The position numbers were made by a program, and so were the translations under genes. Under the pieces are notes generated by a model. The model worked only from the letters and a program-made list of their open reading frames with translations, was not told the DNA's origin and ran no database searches. DNA of 64,000 bases from AM-1111 sp046302135 (GTDB taxonomy: Bacteria; Bacteroidota; Bacteroidia; B-17B0; Aurantibacillaceae): NCBI GenBank assembly GCA_046302135.1, contig JBKCIQ010000153.1:1-64000 (forward strand), read 5' to 3'. Below, piece by piece: positions 53,298-62,627 of the stretch (positions are counted from its first letter, which is position 1; every line of letters starts with the position of its first letter).

Positions 53298-54761
53298 TTA
53301 AAGCCCCACTCCATAATAAAAAGTTTTGCCAGGAGCATTTGGATAAATACCCTGAATTAATGTGCCGCCACTTTTACTTTTTAGAGCAGAGTTAAGATCA
53401 TCCATTGACTTAATTAACTTATTATCAATTGATGTTATTATAAAACCTTCTCTTATACCAGCGGCAGCAAGTTTGCCGGCGTTTAGTTGGTTAATTTTAA
53501 CCCCTCCTTTAATTTTCAGGTCCTTACATTCTTCAGGTGTGCAATTTTCGAACATTGCGCCTAGCTCATTCACTTGTCCTCCCTCACTTTCATTTTCCCT
53601 CCTGAAAACTCCCGTAGTGCCTTCCTTATTTTTGAGAACGGTTTTAAAATCAATTGTTTTACCATCTCTGTTGATGGTTACAGAAACTTTATCCCCCGGC
53701 CTGTATTTACTTATTTGCTCCTGAAGCTCTGCAACATTTTTTACACTAACGTCGTTTACTTTTGTGATGATATCTCCTTTTCTAATTCCTGCATCTTCAG
53801 CGGCACCCCCATCAGTTAATCCATTAACATACACTCCATTCAATATTTTTATTCCCTGTTTTTCGGCAAAAGCCGCATCAATATCTTTAATACTTACCCC
53901 AATAAATGCCCTTTGTGGGGCACCAAACTCAACCAAATCAGCAACTATTTTTTTAACTATGTTAACAGGGATTGCAAACGAATACCCTGCGTAGGAACCG
54001 GTATTTGAAGCAATAGCAGAGTTAATTCCTATCAGCTCTCCATCTGCGTTAACAAGTGCACCACCACTATTTCCAGGGTTAACTGCTGCGTCTGTTTGAA
54101 TAAATGACTCAATCGGAAACATTCCTTGTGAGGGATTGTTCTCTAAAATATTTATGTTTCTTCCTTTTGCACTAACAATCCCCGCTGTAACTGTAGATGT
54201 CAGGTTGAATGGATTTCCAACGGCTAAAACCCACTCACCAACTTTCACATTATCGCTGTTGCCGTATGAAATAGCCGGAAGGTCTTTACCTTTAATTTTA
54301 ATCAAGGCTAGGTCGGTGGTAGGATCTTTACCTATAATTTCACCTTCGTATGATCGTTTATCATTGAGAATTACGTCAATTTTCTCTGCACCGTCAATTA
54401 CGTGATTGTTAGTTACAATATAACCATCTTCACTTATTATAACCCCAGATCCGCTACCTTGTTGGAGTTGAGGTTTCCTATTTCCGTAGAGAAATTGATA
54501 AAAAGGATCGTTACTCATACCACTTTTTTCTTGGGTTAGAGTTTTTATATGCACAACCGAGTTAACAGTTGATTCTGCCGCTTTTACGAAATTAGCTGTG
54601 CCCTCCGGTATAACATAATTACCAGTTTGTATTACTTTGGATGAACTTAAAGGGTTAATAAGTTTGGATCTGGAGGAGTCATCTTCAAATATCTTTTCAA
54701 TAACGAGGGTACTAGCTCCCCCTAAAACCGCAATTAGAAATATTCCAAAAGTTTTCTTCAT
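53298..54761 (-). CDS. DegP/HtrA-type periplasmic serine protease
   Basis: A 487-residue exported protease. An N-terminal anchor or signal (MKKTFGIFLIAVLGGASTLV) precedes a trypsin-like domain with the triad His in VTNNHVIDGA, Asp in PTTDLALIK and Ser in NPGNSGGALV. Two PDZ domains follow (about 275-370 and 410-487). Long Q-linker and SGSGVIISEDGYIV are typical. It degrades or refolds damaged envelope proteins. In the same neighbourhood as rpoD but with its own start region. Confidence 0.95.
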   Translation of the reverse strand: MKKTFGIFLIAVLGGASTLVIEKIFEDDSSRSKLINPLSSSKVIQTGNYVIPEGTANFVKAAESTVNSVVHIKTLTQEKSGMSNDPFYQFLYGNRKPQLQQGSGSGVIISEDGYIVTNNHVIDGAEKIDVILNDKRSYEGEIIGKDPTTDLALIKIKGKDLPAISYGNSDNVKVGEWVLAVGNPFNLTSTVTAGIVSAKGRNINILENNPSQGMFPIESFIQTDAAVNPGNSGGALVNADGELIGINSAIASNTGSYAGYSFAIPVNIVKKIVADLVEFGAPQRAFIGVSIKDIDAAFAEKQGIKILNGVYVNGLTDGGAAEDAGIRKGDIITKVNDVSVKNVAELQEQISKYRPGDKVSVTINRDGKTIDFKTVLKNKEGTTGVFRRENESEGGQVNELGAMFENCTPEECKDLKIKGGVKINQLNAGKLAAAGIREGFIITSIDNKLIKSMDDLNSALKSKSGGTLIQGIYPNAPGKTFYYGVGL

Positions 54762-54924
54762 GTTTTTTTGATTTTGTCGATTCTTTTAACGCAAAATTTA
54801 ATCCAAAGTTGCCCTAGTTAACATTGCTTAACAGCACAATCTTTTAAAAACTTTAAATCCTGATTTTAAGAAACAATTGTTAGAAAAATAAATAATTAAT
54901 TTCTTTTTTAATATGATTCAGTCA

Positions 54925-54932
54925 TAATTTTG
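54925..54932 (+). promoter_or_regulatory. -7 element for the 54954 gene cluster
   Basis: TAATTTTG is a full TAnnTTTG match 22 bases before the ATG at 54954. No TTTG lies 19-21 bases upstream, so this is a half-supported promoter for the hypothetical-dapF-hypothetical-GNAT-cytochrome run. Confidence 0.4.
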
Positions 54933-54953
54933 AAATGACAAATTTTCTTTATT

Positions 54954-55601
54954 ATGTCAAAATTACAATCTAAAGGTGCTTTTTTGTTGGCGGGATTACT
55001 TATTGGCTTACTATCCGGCTTTGTTTACTTTTATTTTTTTCAGAGCAGTAGTACTATTGATAAAAAAAATGATGCTGATTCTAAACCAAAAATCAATCAA
55101 CAAGTAGTGATAAGTAAAAAAGATTCATCTGATAAATTAACCAGTAAAAACAATAAAGATCTAACAAGGGAGTATTTCAAACAAAGTGATAACGAATCCT
55201 TCTCAAATATTAATTCTTCTCTTGATCTAGATGGCTCAGAAGAAATAAGTTTATTAAAGGAAGAATTGATTTCAGTAAAAAATATAAGAGTTAAATGTCA
55301 GGTTATTAATACAAAGAATAAGTCAGACTCTTTTTTGTCTGAAGTATCTAATATTTATGAACCTAAGGGAGATTTTATGATGATAGAATTCTGGAAAACG
55401 CCTCTCAACTCTAAAGGGTACAAAATGTCTAGAAATAAGTTGTTGCTATATGGTACATTTCCCGATGATTTAGATGTTATTAAATTAGATGATAATCTTT
55501 ATCTGAAGAATAGTAAAAGTGCTTTTAGGTTAGAATATTCAAATGAATTCAAGAAAATGGAATCTGTAACAGAAAAGTCCATTCTTGCGCGTCTGAATTA
55601 A
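54954..55601 (+). CDS. Hypothetical single-pass membrane protein
   Basis: A 215-residue protein with one N-terminal membrane helix (GAFLLAGLLIGLLSGFVYFYFF, shortened: residues 8-28), a Lys/Asp/Ser-rich low-complexity stretch (about 35-85) and a C-terminal soluble domain (about 95-205) with alternating strands (VKCQVINTKNKSDSF, YKMSRNKLLLYGTFPDD, NLYLKNSKSAFRLEYS). I do not recognise it. Eight bases separate it from dapF, so they are probably co-transcribed. Confidence 0.75.
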   Translation: MSKLQSKGAFLLAGLLIGLLSGFVYFYFFQSSSTIDKKNDADSKPKINQQVVISKKDSSDKLTSKNNKDLTREYFKQSDNESFSNINSSLDLDGSEEISLLKEELISVKNIRVKCQVINTKNKSDSFLSEVSNIYEPKGDFMMIEFWKTPLNSKGYKMSRNKLLLYGTFPDDLDVIKLDDNLYLKNSKSAFRLEYSNEFKKMESVTEKSILARLN

Positions 55602-55609
55602 ATAATAAA

Positions 55610-56395
55610 ATGTTGCTTATTTTTTCAAAATATCAGGGAGCTGGTAATGACTTCGTCTTAAGGAATTGCTTCAATAGCAAGGTTGAGTTAAGTCAACAAC
55701 AAATAGCACATATTTGTGATAGGAGATTTGGAGTGGGTGCTGATGGATATATTGAGATACATCCTTCATCTGATTTTAATTTCGAAATGAGATATTATAA
55801 TGCTGATGGAAATTTAGGATCTATGTGCGGGAATGGTGCTCGTTGTGCTGTTGCGTTCGCAAAACAAGAGGGCATAATTGTTAATGAAATTGAATTTATT
55901 GCATATGATGGTAAACATAAGGCGCGGATTATTGATAATAACCGAATTGAAATTTCCATTAAAGATGTAGATCATATTTTTGAAGGGAATAACTTTTATT
56001 TCATGAACACGGGCTCACCTCACTATATACGTTTTGTTTCAGATCTTGAAAGTTTTGATGTTTCAAATGAGGGCGAAAAAATCCGTCGCAGTAAGGATTA
56101 TTCGCCTGACGGAACAAACGTCAATTTTGCAGAGTTAAAAGGAGATCAGGTTCATGTTAGAACTTATGAAAGAGGTGTTGAAAATGAAACACTTTCTTGC
56201 GGAACCGGAGTAACGGCTGTAGCACTTGCAGTTATGCTTAAAATGAACGATGTTAATGACTCAACTGTAAAGGTTCAAACTAAAGGAGGTGAACTTTTGG
56301 TAAAGGCTCATAAAAATTCCGATAATACTTTTAATTCAATTTTCCTTGAAGGTCCGGCAAGTTTTGTATTTTCAGGTCAAATAGATTTGTCGTGA
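55610..56395 (+). CDS. dapF: Diaminopimelate epimerase
   Basis: A 261-residue enzyme that converts LL- to meso-diaminopimelate for lysine and peptidoglycan. The two catalytic Cys are in SMCGNGARCAVAFA and ETLSCGTGVTAVAL, with YQGAGNDFV and DRRFGVGADG at the start. Length is within the family range. It lies between two unrecognised genes. Confidence 0.96.
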   Translation: MLLIFSKYQGAGNDFVLRNCFNSKVELSQQQIAHICDRRFGVGADGYIEIHPSSDFNFEMRYYNADGNLGSMCGNGARCAVAFAKQEGIIVNEIEFIAYDGKHKARIIDNNRIEISIKDVDHIFEGNNFYFMNTGSPHYIRFVSDLESFDVSNEGEKIRRSKDYSPDGTNVNFAELKGDQVHVRTYERGVENETLSCGTGVTAVALAVMLKMNDVNDSTVKVQTKGGELLVKAHKNSDNTFNSIFLEGPASFVFSGQIDLS

Positions 56396-56396
56396 A

Positions 56397-56930
56397 ATGA
56401 AATCCATTAAAATAAATGGTCCACTTGAGAAAACTCAATTATCAGGAAATTTATTTTTAGTAGTGCACAACCCACACAGCATGCCCCCTCACATTGGATT
56501 AATGCATGATGGATTTTATTTTTCTCTTAAAATTAATGGTAAGGATTTGCATGTTCCTTCAGATATTATTTTAAAAAATTCATCAAAAAAAAATAAACCT
56601 TTGCTTTTTTTTAAGTTAAAAAATTCTGACAATTTATCATCGACGGAAATTAAATCTATAATTTCTAATTGCTTCAATAAATATGAAAAGGTATCTCCGT
56701 TAGGTCCATCTTGTATTTTTCCTTTGTTAGATTTTATTTGTGAGTTATACAAAATAAGTTTAGACAAGGTTGATTTTTTTTATCAATTGATTCCTTTACT
56801 CAAAAACCTTGAGATTTTAGTGGGGGTATTCCTATATGGAAAATCTAAGGTTATAAAAAATCATGAATATCAATTATTGATTTATGATAGTTCGGAGTTG
56901 AAATCTGCTCTAACTGTTTTATCAAATTAA
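56397..56930 (+). CDS. Hypothetical protein (177 residues)
   Basis: A soluble mixed alpha/beta protein. LFLVVHNPHSMPPHIGLMHD near residues 20-39 is His/Pro-rich and the most distinctive segment; IKSIISNCFNKYEKVSPLGP and CIFPLLDFICELYKIS follow. I do not recognise a family and see no signal peptide. It starts 1 base after dapF's stop and ends 7 bases before the GNAT gene, so it is embedded in a tight operon, which argues that it is real. Confidence 0.75.
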   Translation: MKSIKINGPLEKTQLSGNLFLVVHNPHSMPPHIGLMHDGFYFSLKINGKDLHVPSDIILKNSSKKNKPLLFFKLKNSDNLSSTEIKSIISNCFNKYEKVSPLGPSCIFPLLDFICELYKISLDKVDFFYQLIPLLKNLEILVGVFLYGKSKVIKNHEYQLLIYDSSELKSALTVLSN

Positions 56931-56937
56931 ATATACC

Positions 56938-57456
56938 TTGAAACTGAAAGGCAATAAAATATTTTTGAGATTTTCACAAATATCAGACTCTGAAAAGATT
57001 CTATTTTGGGAAAATCAGTTGCAGGAAGGGTTCATTAATGTCAATATTGAAAAATATTCAATGGATGAAATTAAAAACTGGATTTTACAGCTCCAAAACG
57101 ATATTTTTTCCGAGAAACAACTGAGGTTCATAATTATTCATCAAGTGTCCGAAGGTATTATTGGTTCAATAGATTTATTCGAATACGACTCAAAATCAAA
57201 TTCTGCGGGAGTGGGTATTATAATTGAAGAACAATTCAGGCAGCAAGGTCATGCCTTCGATGCTTTATCTACCTTGCTAAAATATTCTTTTAATACATTG
57301 AGATTAAATAATCTTTGGTGTTACATTGTGGCAGAAAATTATAATAGCATTAAACTTTTCCTGAAATGTGGATTTAAAATTGAAAAGCAAGAATTTAATC
57401 AGAATTTTAAAAGGGAAGTGTTATTTTTACGAATTAAAAATCCGAATGAGGATTAG
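56938..57456 (+). CDS. GNAT family N-acetyltransferase (TTG start)
   Basis: A 172-residue protein from a TTG (MKLKGNKIFLRFSQ); no ATG lies upstream in frame. GVGIIIEEQFRQQGHAFDAL is the acetyl-CoA binding motif A (shortened pattern RxxGxA), and NNLWCYIVAENYNSIKLFLKCGFK is motif B region in the style of RimJ/RimL-like acetyltransferases. Substrate unknown. It overlaps the start of the cytochrome gene by 11 bases. Confidence 0.88.
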   Translation: MKLKGNKIFLRFSQISDSEKILFWENQLQEGFINVNIEKYSMDEIKNWILQLQNDIFSEKQLRFIIIHQVSEGIIGSIDLFEYDSKSNSAGVGIIIEEQFRQQGHAFDALSTLLKYSFNTLRLNNLWCYIVAENYNSIKLFLKCGFKIEKQEFNQNFKREVLFLRIKNPNED

Positions 57457-59575
57457 TAACTCAAGAAACAATCTTTACTTTATAATTCTTTTATTTTTTA
57501 TTTTTTTTCTTTCCGGTTGTTCTGAAAAATCTGTGAAAAATGAAAATACGGTGGTTACAGATACAAATGTTTATCTCAATCATTCTGATTCTGCTCGCTA
57601 TGTAGGAAAAGCCGTTTGTGCCGGATGTCATAAGGATATTTATGAATCTTTTTTACAGACAGGAATGGGCAGTTCAATTGACAAAGCAACCCATTCAAAA
57701 TCTTCTGCAGAATTTATTAATTCAAAAATTTACGATTCTTATTCAGATTTTCATTACCACGCTTTCTGGAAAAACGATAGTATGTTCATTAGAGAGTTTC
57801 GTTTAAAAGGTAAGGATACTATTTTTAAAAGAACAGAGAAAATTGATTTTATTATTGGTTCCGGACACCACACCAACTCGCATCTTCAATTTGTAAATGG
57901 TTATGTAAATCAAGCCCCGATGACTTATTATACTCAGCAGCGAAAATGGGATTTGCCGCCTGGATTTGAAGAAGGGCACAATTCAAGGTTTTCGAGGCCT
58001 ATAGGATTAGAATGTATGAGTTGTCATAATGCTTATCCCGAATTTGTGTTAGGAAGTGAAAATAAATTTTCACAGGTGCCTTCAGGAATTGACTGCGAAA
58101 GATGTCATGGCCCCGGCTCAATTCACGTAAATCAAAAAAGAAATGGTTTACTCGTTGATACTGCAAAACAAATTGATTACAGTATTGTAAACCCTGCAAA
58201 ATTGCCAATAGAGAGGCAATTCGATATTTGCATGAGATGTCATCTTCAGGGTAACGCCATCCTTTCTGAAGGAAAGTCATGGTATGATTTTAAACCAGGC
58301 ATGAAACTGAGCGAATACGTCAATGTTTTTTTGCCAAGGTATAAAAACGCGGATGAGGAATTTATTATGGCCTCACATGCAGACAGATTAAGACAAAGTA
58401 AATGTTTTTTATATTCATTAGATAAAGTTGAAAAAAACAAGAAATCACTAAAACCCTATAAAGAAGCGCTTACATGCGTTTCATGTCACAATCCTCATGT
58501 TAGTGTGAGAGGTTCAAAAAATGATATGTTTAACAAGGTTTGCAATAGTTGTCACAACACAGAAAAGAAAAAGATTTGCTCATTAAGTAAATCAGAGTTG
58601 GAAAAGAATAAATCTAATTGTATCTCTTGTCACATGCCATCCAGCGGTAGTATTGATATACCACATGTTACCATACATGATCATTACATAAGAAAACCTA
58701 TTACCAAGAATGAAATTAAATCAATTAAAGAATTTGTAGGGCTTTTTGCAGTGAACAATAAAATTCCGGATTCCTTAACTAGAGCTCAAGCATACGTGAA
58801 TCAATTTGAAAAGTTTGAAAGAAAAGCCATTTATTTAGATTCGGCTGATAGATTTATGCCTAAAAATTATTTGAATAACGAACGAGGTTTGTCTACAAAA
58901 ATTCAGATACTTTTTAATAGGGAACGCTTTAAAGAAATTATTGATATTTCAAATAAAGTAGGAATTTCAAAATTGATTGAGAATTATTTTTCCAAAAAAA
59001 CTATAACAAATAATAATGCTTGGGATAATTATCGGGTAGGTGAGGCATATATGAGGCAAAATAATATAAAGGTTGCAATAAAGTTTTATTCTAAAGCATG
59101 TGAACTTGCACCACATCATTCAGATTTTAAAATGAAATACGGTGTAGCACTTCAATATTCCAGAAGAACAGGAGAGGCTAGGAAAGTTTTCACAGCAGCA
59201 CTTATCGAAAACCCTAGATTATCATCAGCGTGGGTAAACTTAGGTTATCTGGATGCATCAGAAGGCAATTTCATTCAGGCCGAAAATAATTATTTGTCGG
59301 CATTAAAATATGATCCTGATAATATACAGGCATTAATTAATTTAGGTTCAATGTACATTTATCAAAATAAATATGAAAAAGGAGCAGGTTTGATTTTAGA
59401 TGCGCTAAATTTGGATAAAGATAAACCACAGGCAATTGAATTATTTTATTTTGCTTTAGATAAAATTATACAGCAGAAAAACAGTACCGTTACCAATAAA
59501 CTTATTATCCGATACAAAAAGCTTTTCCCAAGTGATAATAGAGTAAGCCGTTTAGCAATTAAAAGAAATTCCTGA
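57446..59575 (+). CDS. Heptaheme c-type cytochrome lipoprotein with C-terminal TPR repeats
   Basis: A 709-residue lipoprotein from the ATG at 57446 (MRISNSRNNLYFIILLFFIF), whose lipobox is FLSGC. Seven CxxCH motifs fall in the first ~430 residues: CAGCH, CMSCH, CERCH, CMRCH, CVSCH, CNSCH and CISCH. Additional His (GSGHHTNSH, HDHY) could be distal ligands. Residues ~525-690 contain about four TPR units (WDNYRVGEAYMRQNNIKVAI, AWVNLGYLDASEGNFIQAEN). It should face the periplasm and carry electrons in a complex built on the TPR. A longer in-frame start inside the GNAT gene lacks a signal. Confidence 0.92.
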   Translation: MRISNSRNNLYFIILLFFIFFLSGCSEKSVKNENTVVTDTNVYLNHSDSARYVGKAVCAGCHKDIYESFLQTGMGSSIDKATHSKSSAEFINSKIYDSYSDFHYHAFWKNDSMFIREFRLKGKDTIFKRTEKIDFIIGSGHHTNSHLQFVNGYVNQAPMTYYTQQRKWDLPPGFEEGHNSRFSRPIGLECMSCHNAYPEFVLGSENKFSQVPSGIDCERCHGPGSIHVNQKRNGLLVDTAKQIDYSIVNPAKLPIERQFDICMRCHLQGNAILSEGKSWYDFKPGMKLSEYVNVFLPRYKNADEEFIMASHADRLRQSKCFLYSLDKVEKNKKSLKPYKEALTCVSCHNPHVSVRGSKNDMFNKVCNSCHNTEKKKICSLSKSELEKNKSNCISCHMPSSGSIDIPHVTIHDHYIRKPITKNEIKSIKEFVGLFAVNNKIPDSLTRAQAYVNQFEKFERKAIYLDSADRFMPKNYLNNERGLSTKIQILFNRERFKEIIDISNKVGISKLIENYFSKKTITNNNAWDNYRVGEAYMRQNNIKVAIKFYSKACELAPHHSDFKMKYGVALQYSRRTGEARKVFTAALIENPRLSSAWVNLGYLDASEGNFIQAENNYLSALKYDPDNIQALINLGSMYIYQNKYEKGAGLILDALNLDKDKPQAIELFYFALDKIIQQKNSTVTNKLIIRYKKLFPSDNRVSRLAIKRNS

Positions 59576-59639
59576 TATTAGCGACATTCAAAAATTCTAT
59601 ATTTTGACTTTTATTTTTTAAATATATTTCATCAAATTA

Positions 59640-60695
59640 ATGGCAAAAAAAGGAAATAGATCGAGATTAAAGTTCGTGGTATTGATATTTTTAATTTTAC
59701 TTTCAGCCGCGGCATTATTTTACACTTGGGATTATATTTTTAAAAGCAATACCCATTTGGAAGGTAAAAATTTTTATTACCTAAAAATACCAAAGAACAC
59801 AGATTACGACGGCTTAAAGAAAATTATTACCTCCTCAGGTGTAATAAAAGATATTAAATCTTTTGAGTGGTATGCACAAAAAATGAATCTTGAAAAAAAC
59901 ATTCATGCAGGTAGGTACAGAATAAATGCCGGTATGAGCAATCGTCAGATTGTGAAAATGATAAAAAATGGTAATGAAGAAAGGGTAGAAATTTCTATCA
60001 ATTACACAACAAGAACCAAACAACATTTAGTTGAGAAGCTTACTTCAAAGTTTAATGTAAATAAAGAAAGATTAATTGACTTTCTGAATGACGAAGGCTC
60101 AATTGAAAGAAATTATGGTTTAAATAAAAACACACTTATGTTATTGGTTAGGCCCGGAAAGTATTCGCTGTCTTGGTCAATAGACGAGAAAGATTTTTTC
60201 GATCTCATGAAAAAGGAGTTTGATCAATTCTGGACAGCTGATAAATTAAAAAAATTAAAGAATACAGGTCTATCCAGGGAAGAGGCTATGATCATGGCAT
60301 CAATAATTGAGTGGGAATCAAATATTCCAACCGAACAATGTAAGATCGCCGGAGTTTACCTGAATCGAATAAAAAAAAACATGTTGTTACAGGCAGACCC
60401 CACGGTTATTTTCGCACTGAATGATTTTACCATTAAAAGAGTTTCATTTGCTGACCTGAAATATGATTCACCCTTCAATACTTACAAATACAAAGGTTTA
60501 CCTCCTGGACCAATTGGCTTCCCTCAAGATAAATCAATACTATCAGTTCTGAATTATTATCCAAGTGAGTATTTGTTTTTTTGTGCCAAACCTGAACTGA
60601 ACGGCTATTCAAATTTTTCAAAGACAATTGAGGAACATGAAGCTTTTGCAAAAGCCTATAGGCTTTCACTCAATAAGCGTGGAATTCACCGTTAA
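59640..60695 (+). CDS. mltG: Endolytic murein transglycosylase MltG
   Basis: A 351-residue inner-membrane enzyme with one N-terminal helix (VVLIFLILLSAAALFYTW, about 13-30), a LysM-like domain and the YceG catalytic domain. SREEAMIMASIIEWES holds the catalytic Glu; LLQADPTVIFAL and SPFNTYKYKGLPPGPIGFP are family motifs. It cuts glycan strands during elongation and sets their length. Stop abuts the convergent ABC transporter stop. Confidence 0.95.
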   Translation: MAKKGNRSRLKFVVLIFLILLSAAALFYTWDYIFKSNTHLEGKNFYYLKIPKNTDYDGLKKIITSSGVIKDIKSFEWYAQKMNLEKNIHAGRYRINAGMSNRQIVKMIKNGNEERVEISINYTTRTKQHLVEKLTSKFNVNKERLIDFLNDEGSIERNYGLNKNTLMLLVRPGKYSLSWSIDEKDFFDLMKKEFDQFWTADKLKKLKNTGLSREEAMIMASIIEWESNIPTEQCKIAGVYLNRIKKNMLLQADPTVIFALNDFTIKRVSFADLKYDSPFNTYKYKGLPPGPIGFPQDKSILSVLNYYPSEYLFFCAKPELNGYSNFSKTIEEHEAFAKAYRLSLNKRGIHR

Positions 60696-62519
60696 TCAGA
60701 TTTGATTTGTTTGAAATTGAAGTCGACTTAAGCTTCTATAAAGGCCTTCTTTATTATTTAGCAGAGACTCGTGTGTTCCTGATTCAACAACAACCCCTTT
60801 GTCTAAAACAATTATAAGATCAGAATTTTTTATAGTAGATAACCTATGTGCAATCACTATTGAGGTTCTACCTTCCATTAATTTATCCAAAGCATCCTGA
60901 ACCAATCTTTCTGACTCAGAGTCCAGTGAGGAAGTAGCTTCGTCTAAAATAAGTATTGATGGGTCTTTAAGAACTGCACGTGCAATCGCAATTCTTTGCT
61001 TTTGTCCTCCTGAAAGTTGTATTCCTCTATCCCCAACCAAAGTATCAAATTTATTTGGGAAACTTTCAATGAATGAAAGTGCGTTTGCTTTGCTGGCAGC
61101 TTCTTTTATCTCTTCAAAACTAGCCCCCGGATTACCATATTCAATATTATCTTTAATTGAACCATCAAAAAGTAAAACATCTTGCGGAACTATTGCCATA
61201 TTATTTCTTAATTCTGAAATTGAATAGGACTTATTGTTTTTTTCGTCAATCAGAATTTCTCCTTCATTACAATCGTAAAATCTTAAAATTAAATTTGCCA
61301 GTGTTGATTTTCCCGATCCACTTGGCCCGACAATAGCTACAGATTTACCCTTTTCAGCGCTGAATGAAATGTTATTAAGCACCTGAAAATTGTCACGACT
61401 TGGGTAAGAAAAGAATACGTTTCTGAATTCAATTTTTCCTGAAATTTTTTTGAAATTTTTCTTTTCATAGGTAATTTCCTCGCCAGTCATATCCATCAAC
61501 TCAAACACTCTTTCTGTTGCACCAAGCGCTCTTTGCACTGAAGCTATTTGTTCGGGTAAACCGCCTATACTCGCAACCACAAACATTGAAATCATTAAAA
61601 ATTTACCCAATGAGTAGGAATCAATTTGGCCTTCAATTTTCAATAAAAATAAACTCCAGATTACAAATATGATTCCGCCAAACAGACAGGTAATAATAAA
61701 AGTGAAGAAAAATCCTCTGAGCATTCCGTATTTATAGGCGAATTTTTTAATCTCTCCGGTTATTTTTTTGTATTTGGTGATTTCGTGTCCTTCGTTGGTA
61801 AAAGATTTTACATTGGATATTCCACTTAAAGCTTCACCAACTATAATATTTGAAGCAGCTATTTTGTCTTGAAGTTCTTTCGAAAATTTCCTGATTCTCC
61901 TTGCGAAAAATACCGTTACTATTGCAACAGGAGGTAGAATAATTAAAAATTTTATCGCTATGATCCATTTACCGTAAAAAAATAGAGCTGTGATCCCACC
62001 AACTATAATCACGCTTTGTCTAATCAGTTCAGCGAGGTTAATGGTAAATGCTTCCCCTATCATATTAATATCAGAGCTCACTCTGCTGTTCAATTCTGCT
62101 GAATGACTTTTTGAATAAAAAGACATAGGTAATTTGATCAGTTTTTCAAAGAGTGTGTTTCTAATTCCAAACAACATATTTTCTGCAACCTGTGTAAACA
62201 TATATACCCTTCCGAAAGAAAATACACCTTGAATTGCCAATATTGAAACAAGGTAAATAAGAAGCTGAATCATTTCTGTTCTTGCCTTTTCAATGTTCAT
62301 TTGGTCATCACCGAAAAGTCCGATTAACTCTCCACTTTTTATTGGAAATGCCACAGCTACTGTAGCAGTTCCGGCAAGAAAAAACAATCCTGCGGCAAAT
62401 TTCCATTTGGGGTTGATGAATGAAAATAATTTTAGGGCCTTTTTTAGGTTCTTGAAGGTCAAGCTTACTTTTGGCATTTCCTCTTCTGAATTAGCTCTCA
62501 ATCTACCTTTTTTACCCAT
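60696..62519 (-). CDS. MsbA-like ABC exporter (fused permease-ATPase)
   Basis: A 607-residue half-transporter. Six membrane helices (about 35-330) precede an ATPase with GPSGSGKST (Walker A), LSGGQKQRIAIARA (signature), ILILDEATSSLD (Walker B) and a switch His in VIAHRLSTI. It acts as a homodimer. MsbA-type lipid or multidrug export is plausible, and the lipid A acyltransferase at 41637 makes lipid flipping attractive, but substrate is not readable. TAAATTTG at 62530-62537 is a likely -7 box. Confidence 0.92.
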   Translation of the reverse strand: MGKKGRLRANSEEEMPKVSLTFKNLKKALKLFSFINPKWKFAAGLFFLAGTATVAVAFPIKSGELIGLFGDDQMNIEKARTEMIQLLIYLVSILAIQGVFSFGRVYMFTQVAENMLFGIRNTLFEKLIKLPMSFYSKSHSAELNSRVSSDINMIGEAFTINLAELIRQSVIIVGGITALFFYGKWIIAIKFLIILPPVAIVTVFFARRIRKFSKELQDKIAASNIIVGEALSGISNVKSFTNEGHEITKYKKITGEIKKFAYKYGMLRGFFFTFIITCLFGGIIFVIWSLFLLKIEGQIDSYSLGKFLMISMFVVASIGGLPEQIASVQRALGATERVFELMDMTGEEITYEKKNFKKISGKIEFRNVFFSYPSRDNFQVLNNISFSAEKGKSVAIVGPSGSGKSTLANLILRFYDCNEGEILIDEKNNKSYSISELRNNMAIVPQDVLLFDGSIKDNIEYGNPGASFEEIKEAASKANALSFIESFPNKFDTLVGDRGIQLSGGQKQRIAIARAVLKDPSILILDEATSSLDSESERLVQDALDKLMEGRTSIVIAHRLSTIKNSDLIIVLDKGVVVESGTHESLLNNKEGLYRSLSRLQFQTNQI

Positions 62520-62566
62520 CTTTTTTTTGCAAATTTAAGTTTAAAAAACTCGAATAAAATTTATTT

Positions 62567-62597
62567 TTTGGCGAAATGAAATAATTTTTTACATTTG
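62567..62597 (+). promoter_or_regulatory. Consensus rpmH promoter
   Basis: TTTG at 62567-62570, a 19-base spacer and TACATTTG at 62590-62597 match both consensus boxes. Transcription should begin near 62604, about 24 bases before the rpmH ATG. Confidence 0.75.
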
Positions 62598-62627
62598 CAT
62601 CCTTGTTAAAGATTTATTTGCTGCGTC

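Noticed and set aside
53362..54405. Several plus-strand frames opposite the DegP/HtrA gene
   Set aside because: Antisense shadows of the protease; no start signals and biased composition.
57368..57445. Upstream extension of the heptaheme protein
   Set aside because: It overlaps the GNAT gene by about 90 bases and would bury the lipoprotein signal; ATG at 57446 leaves a clean signal peptide.
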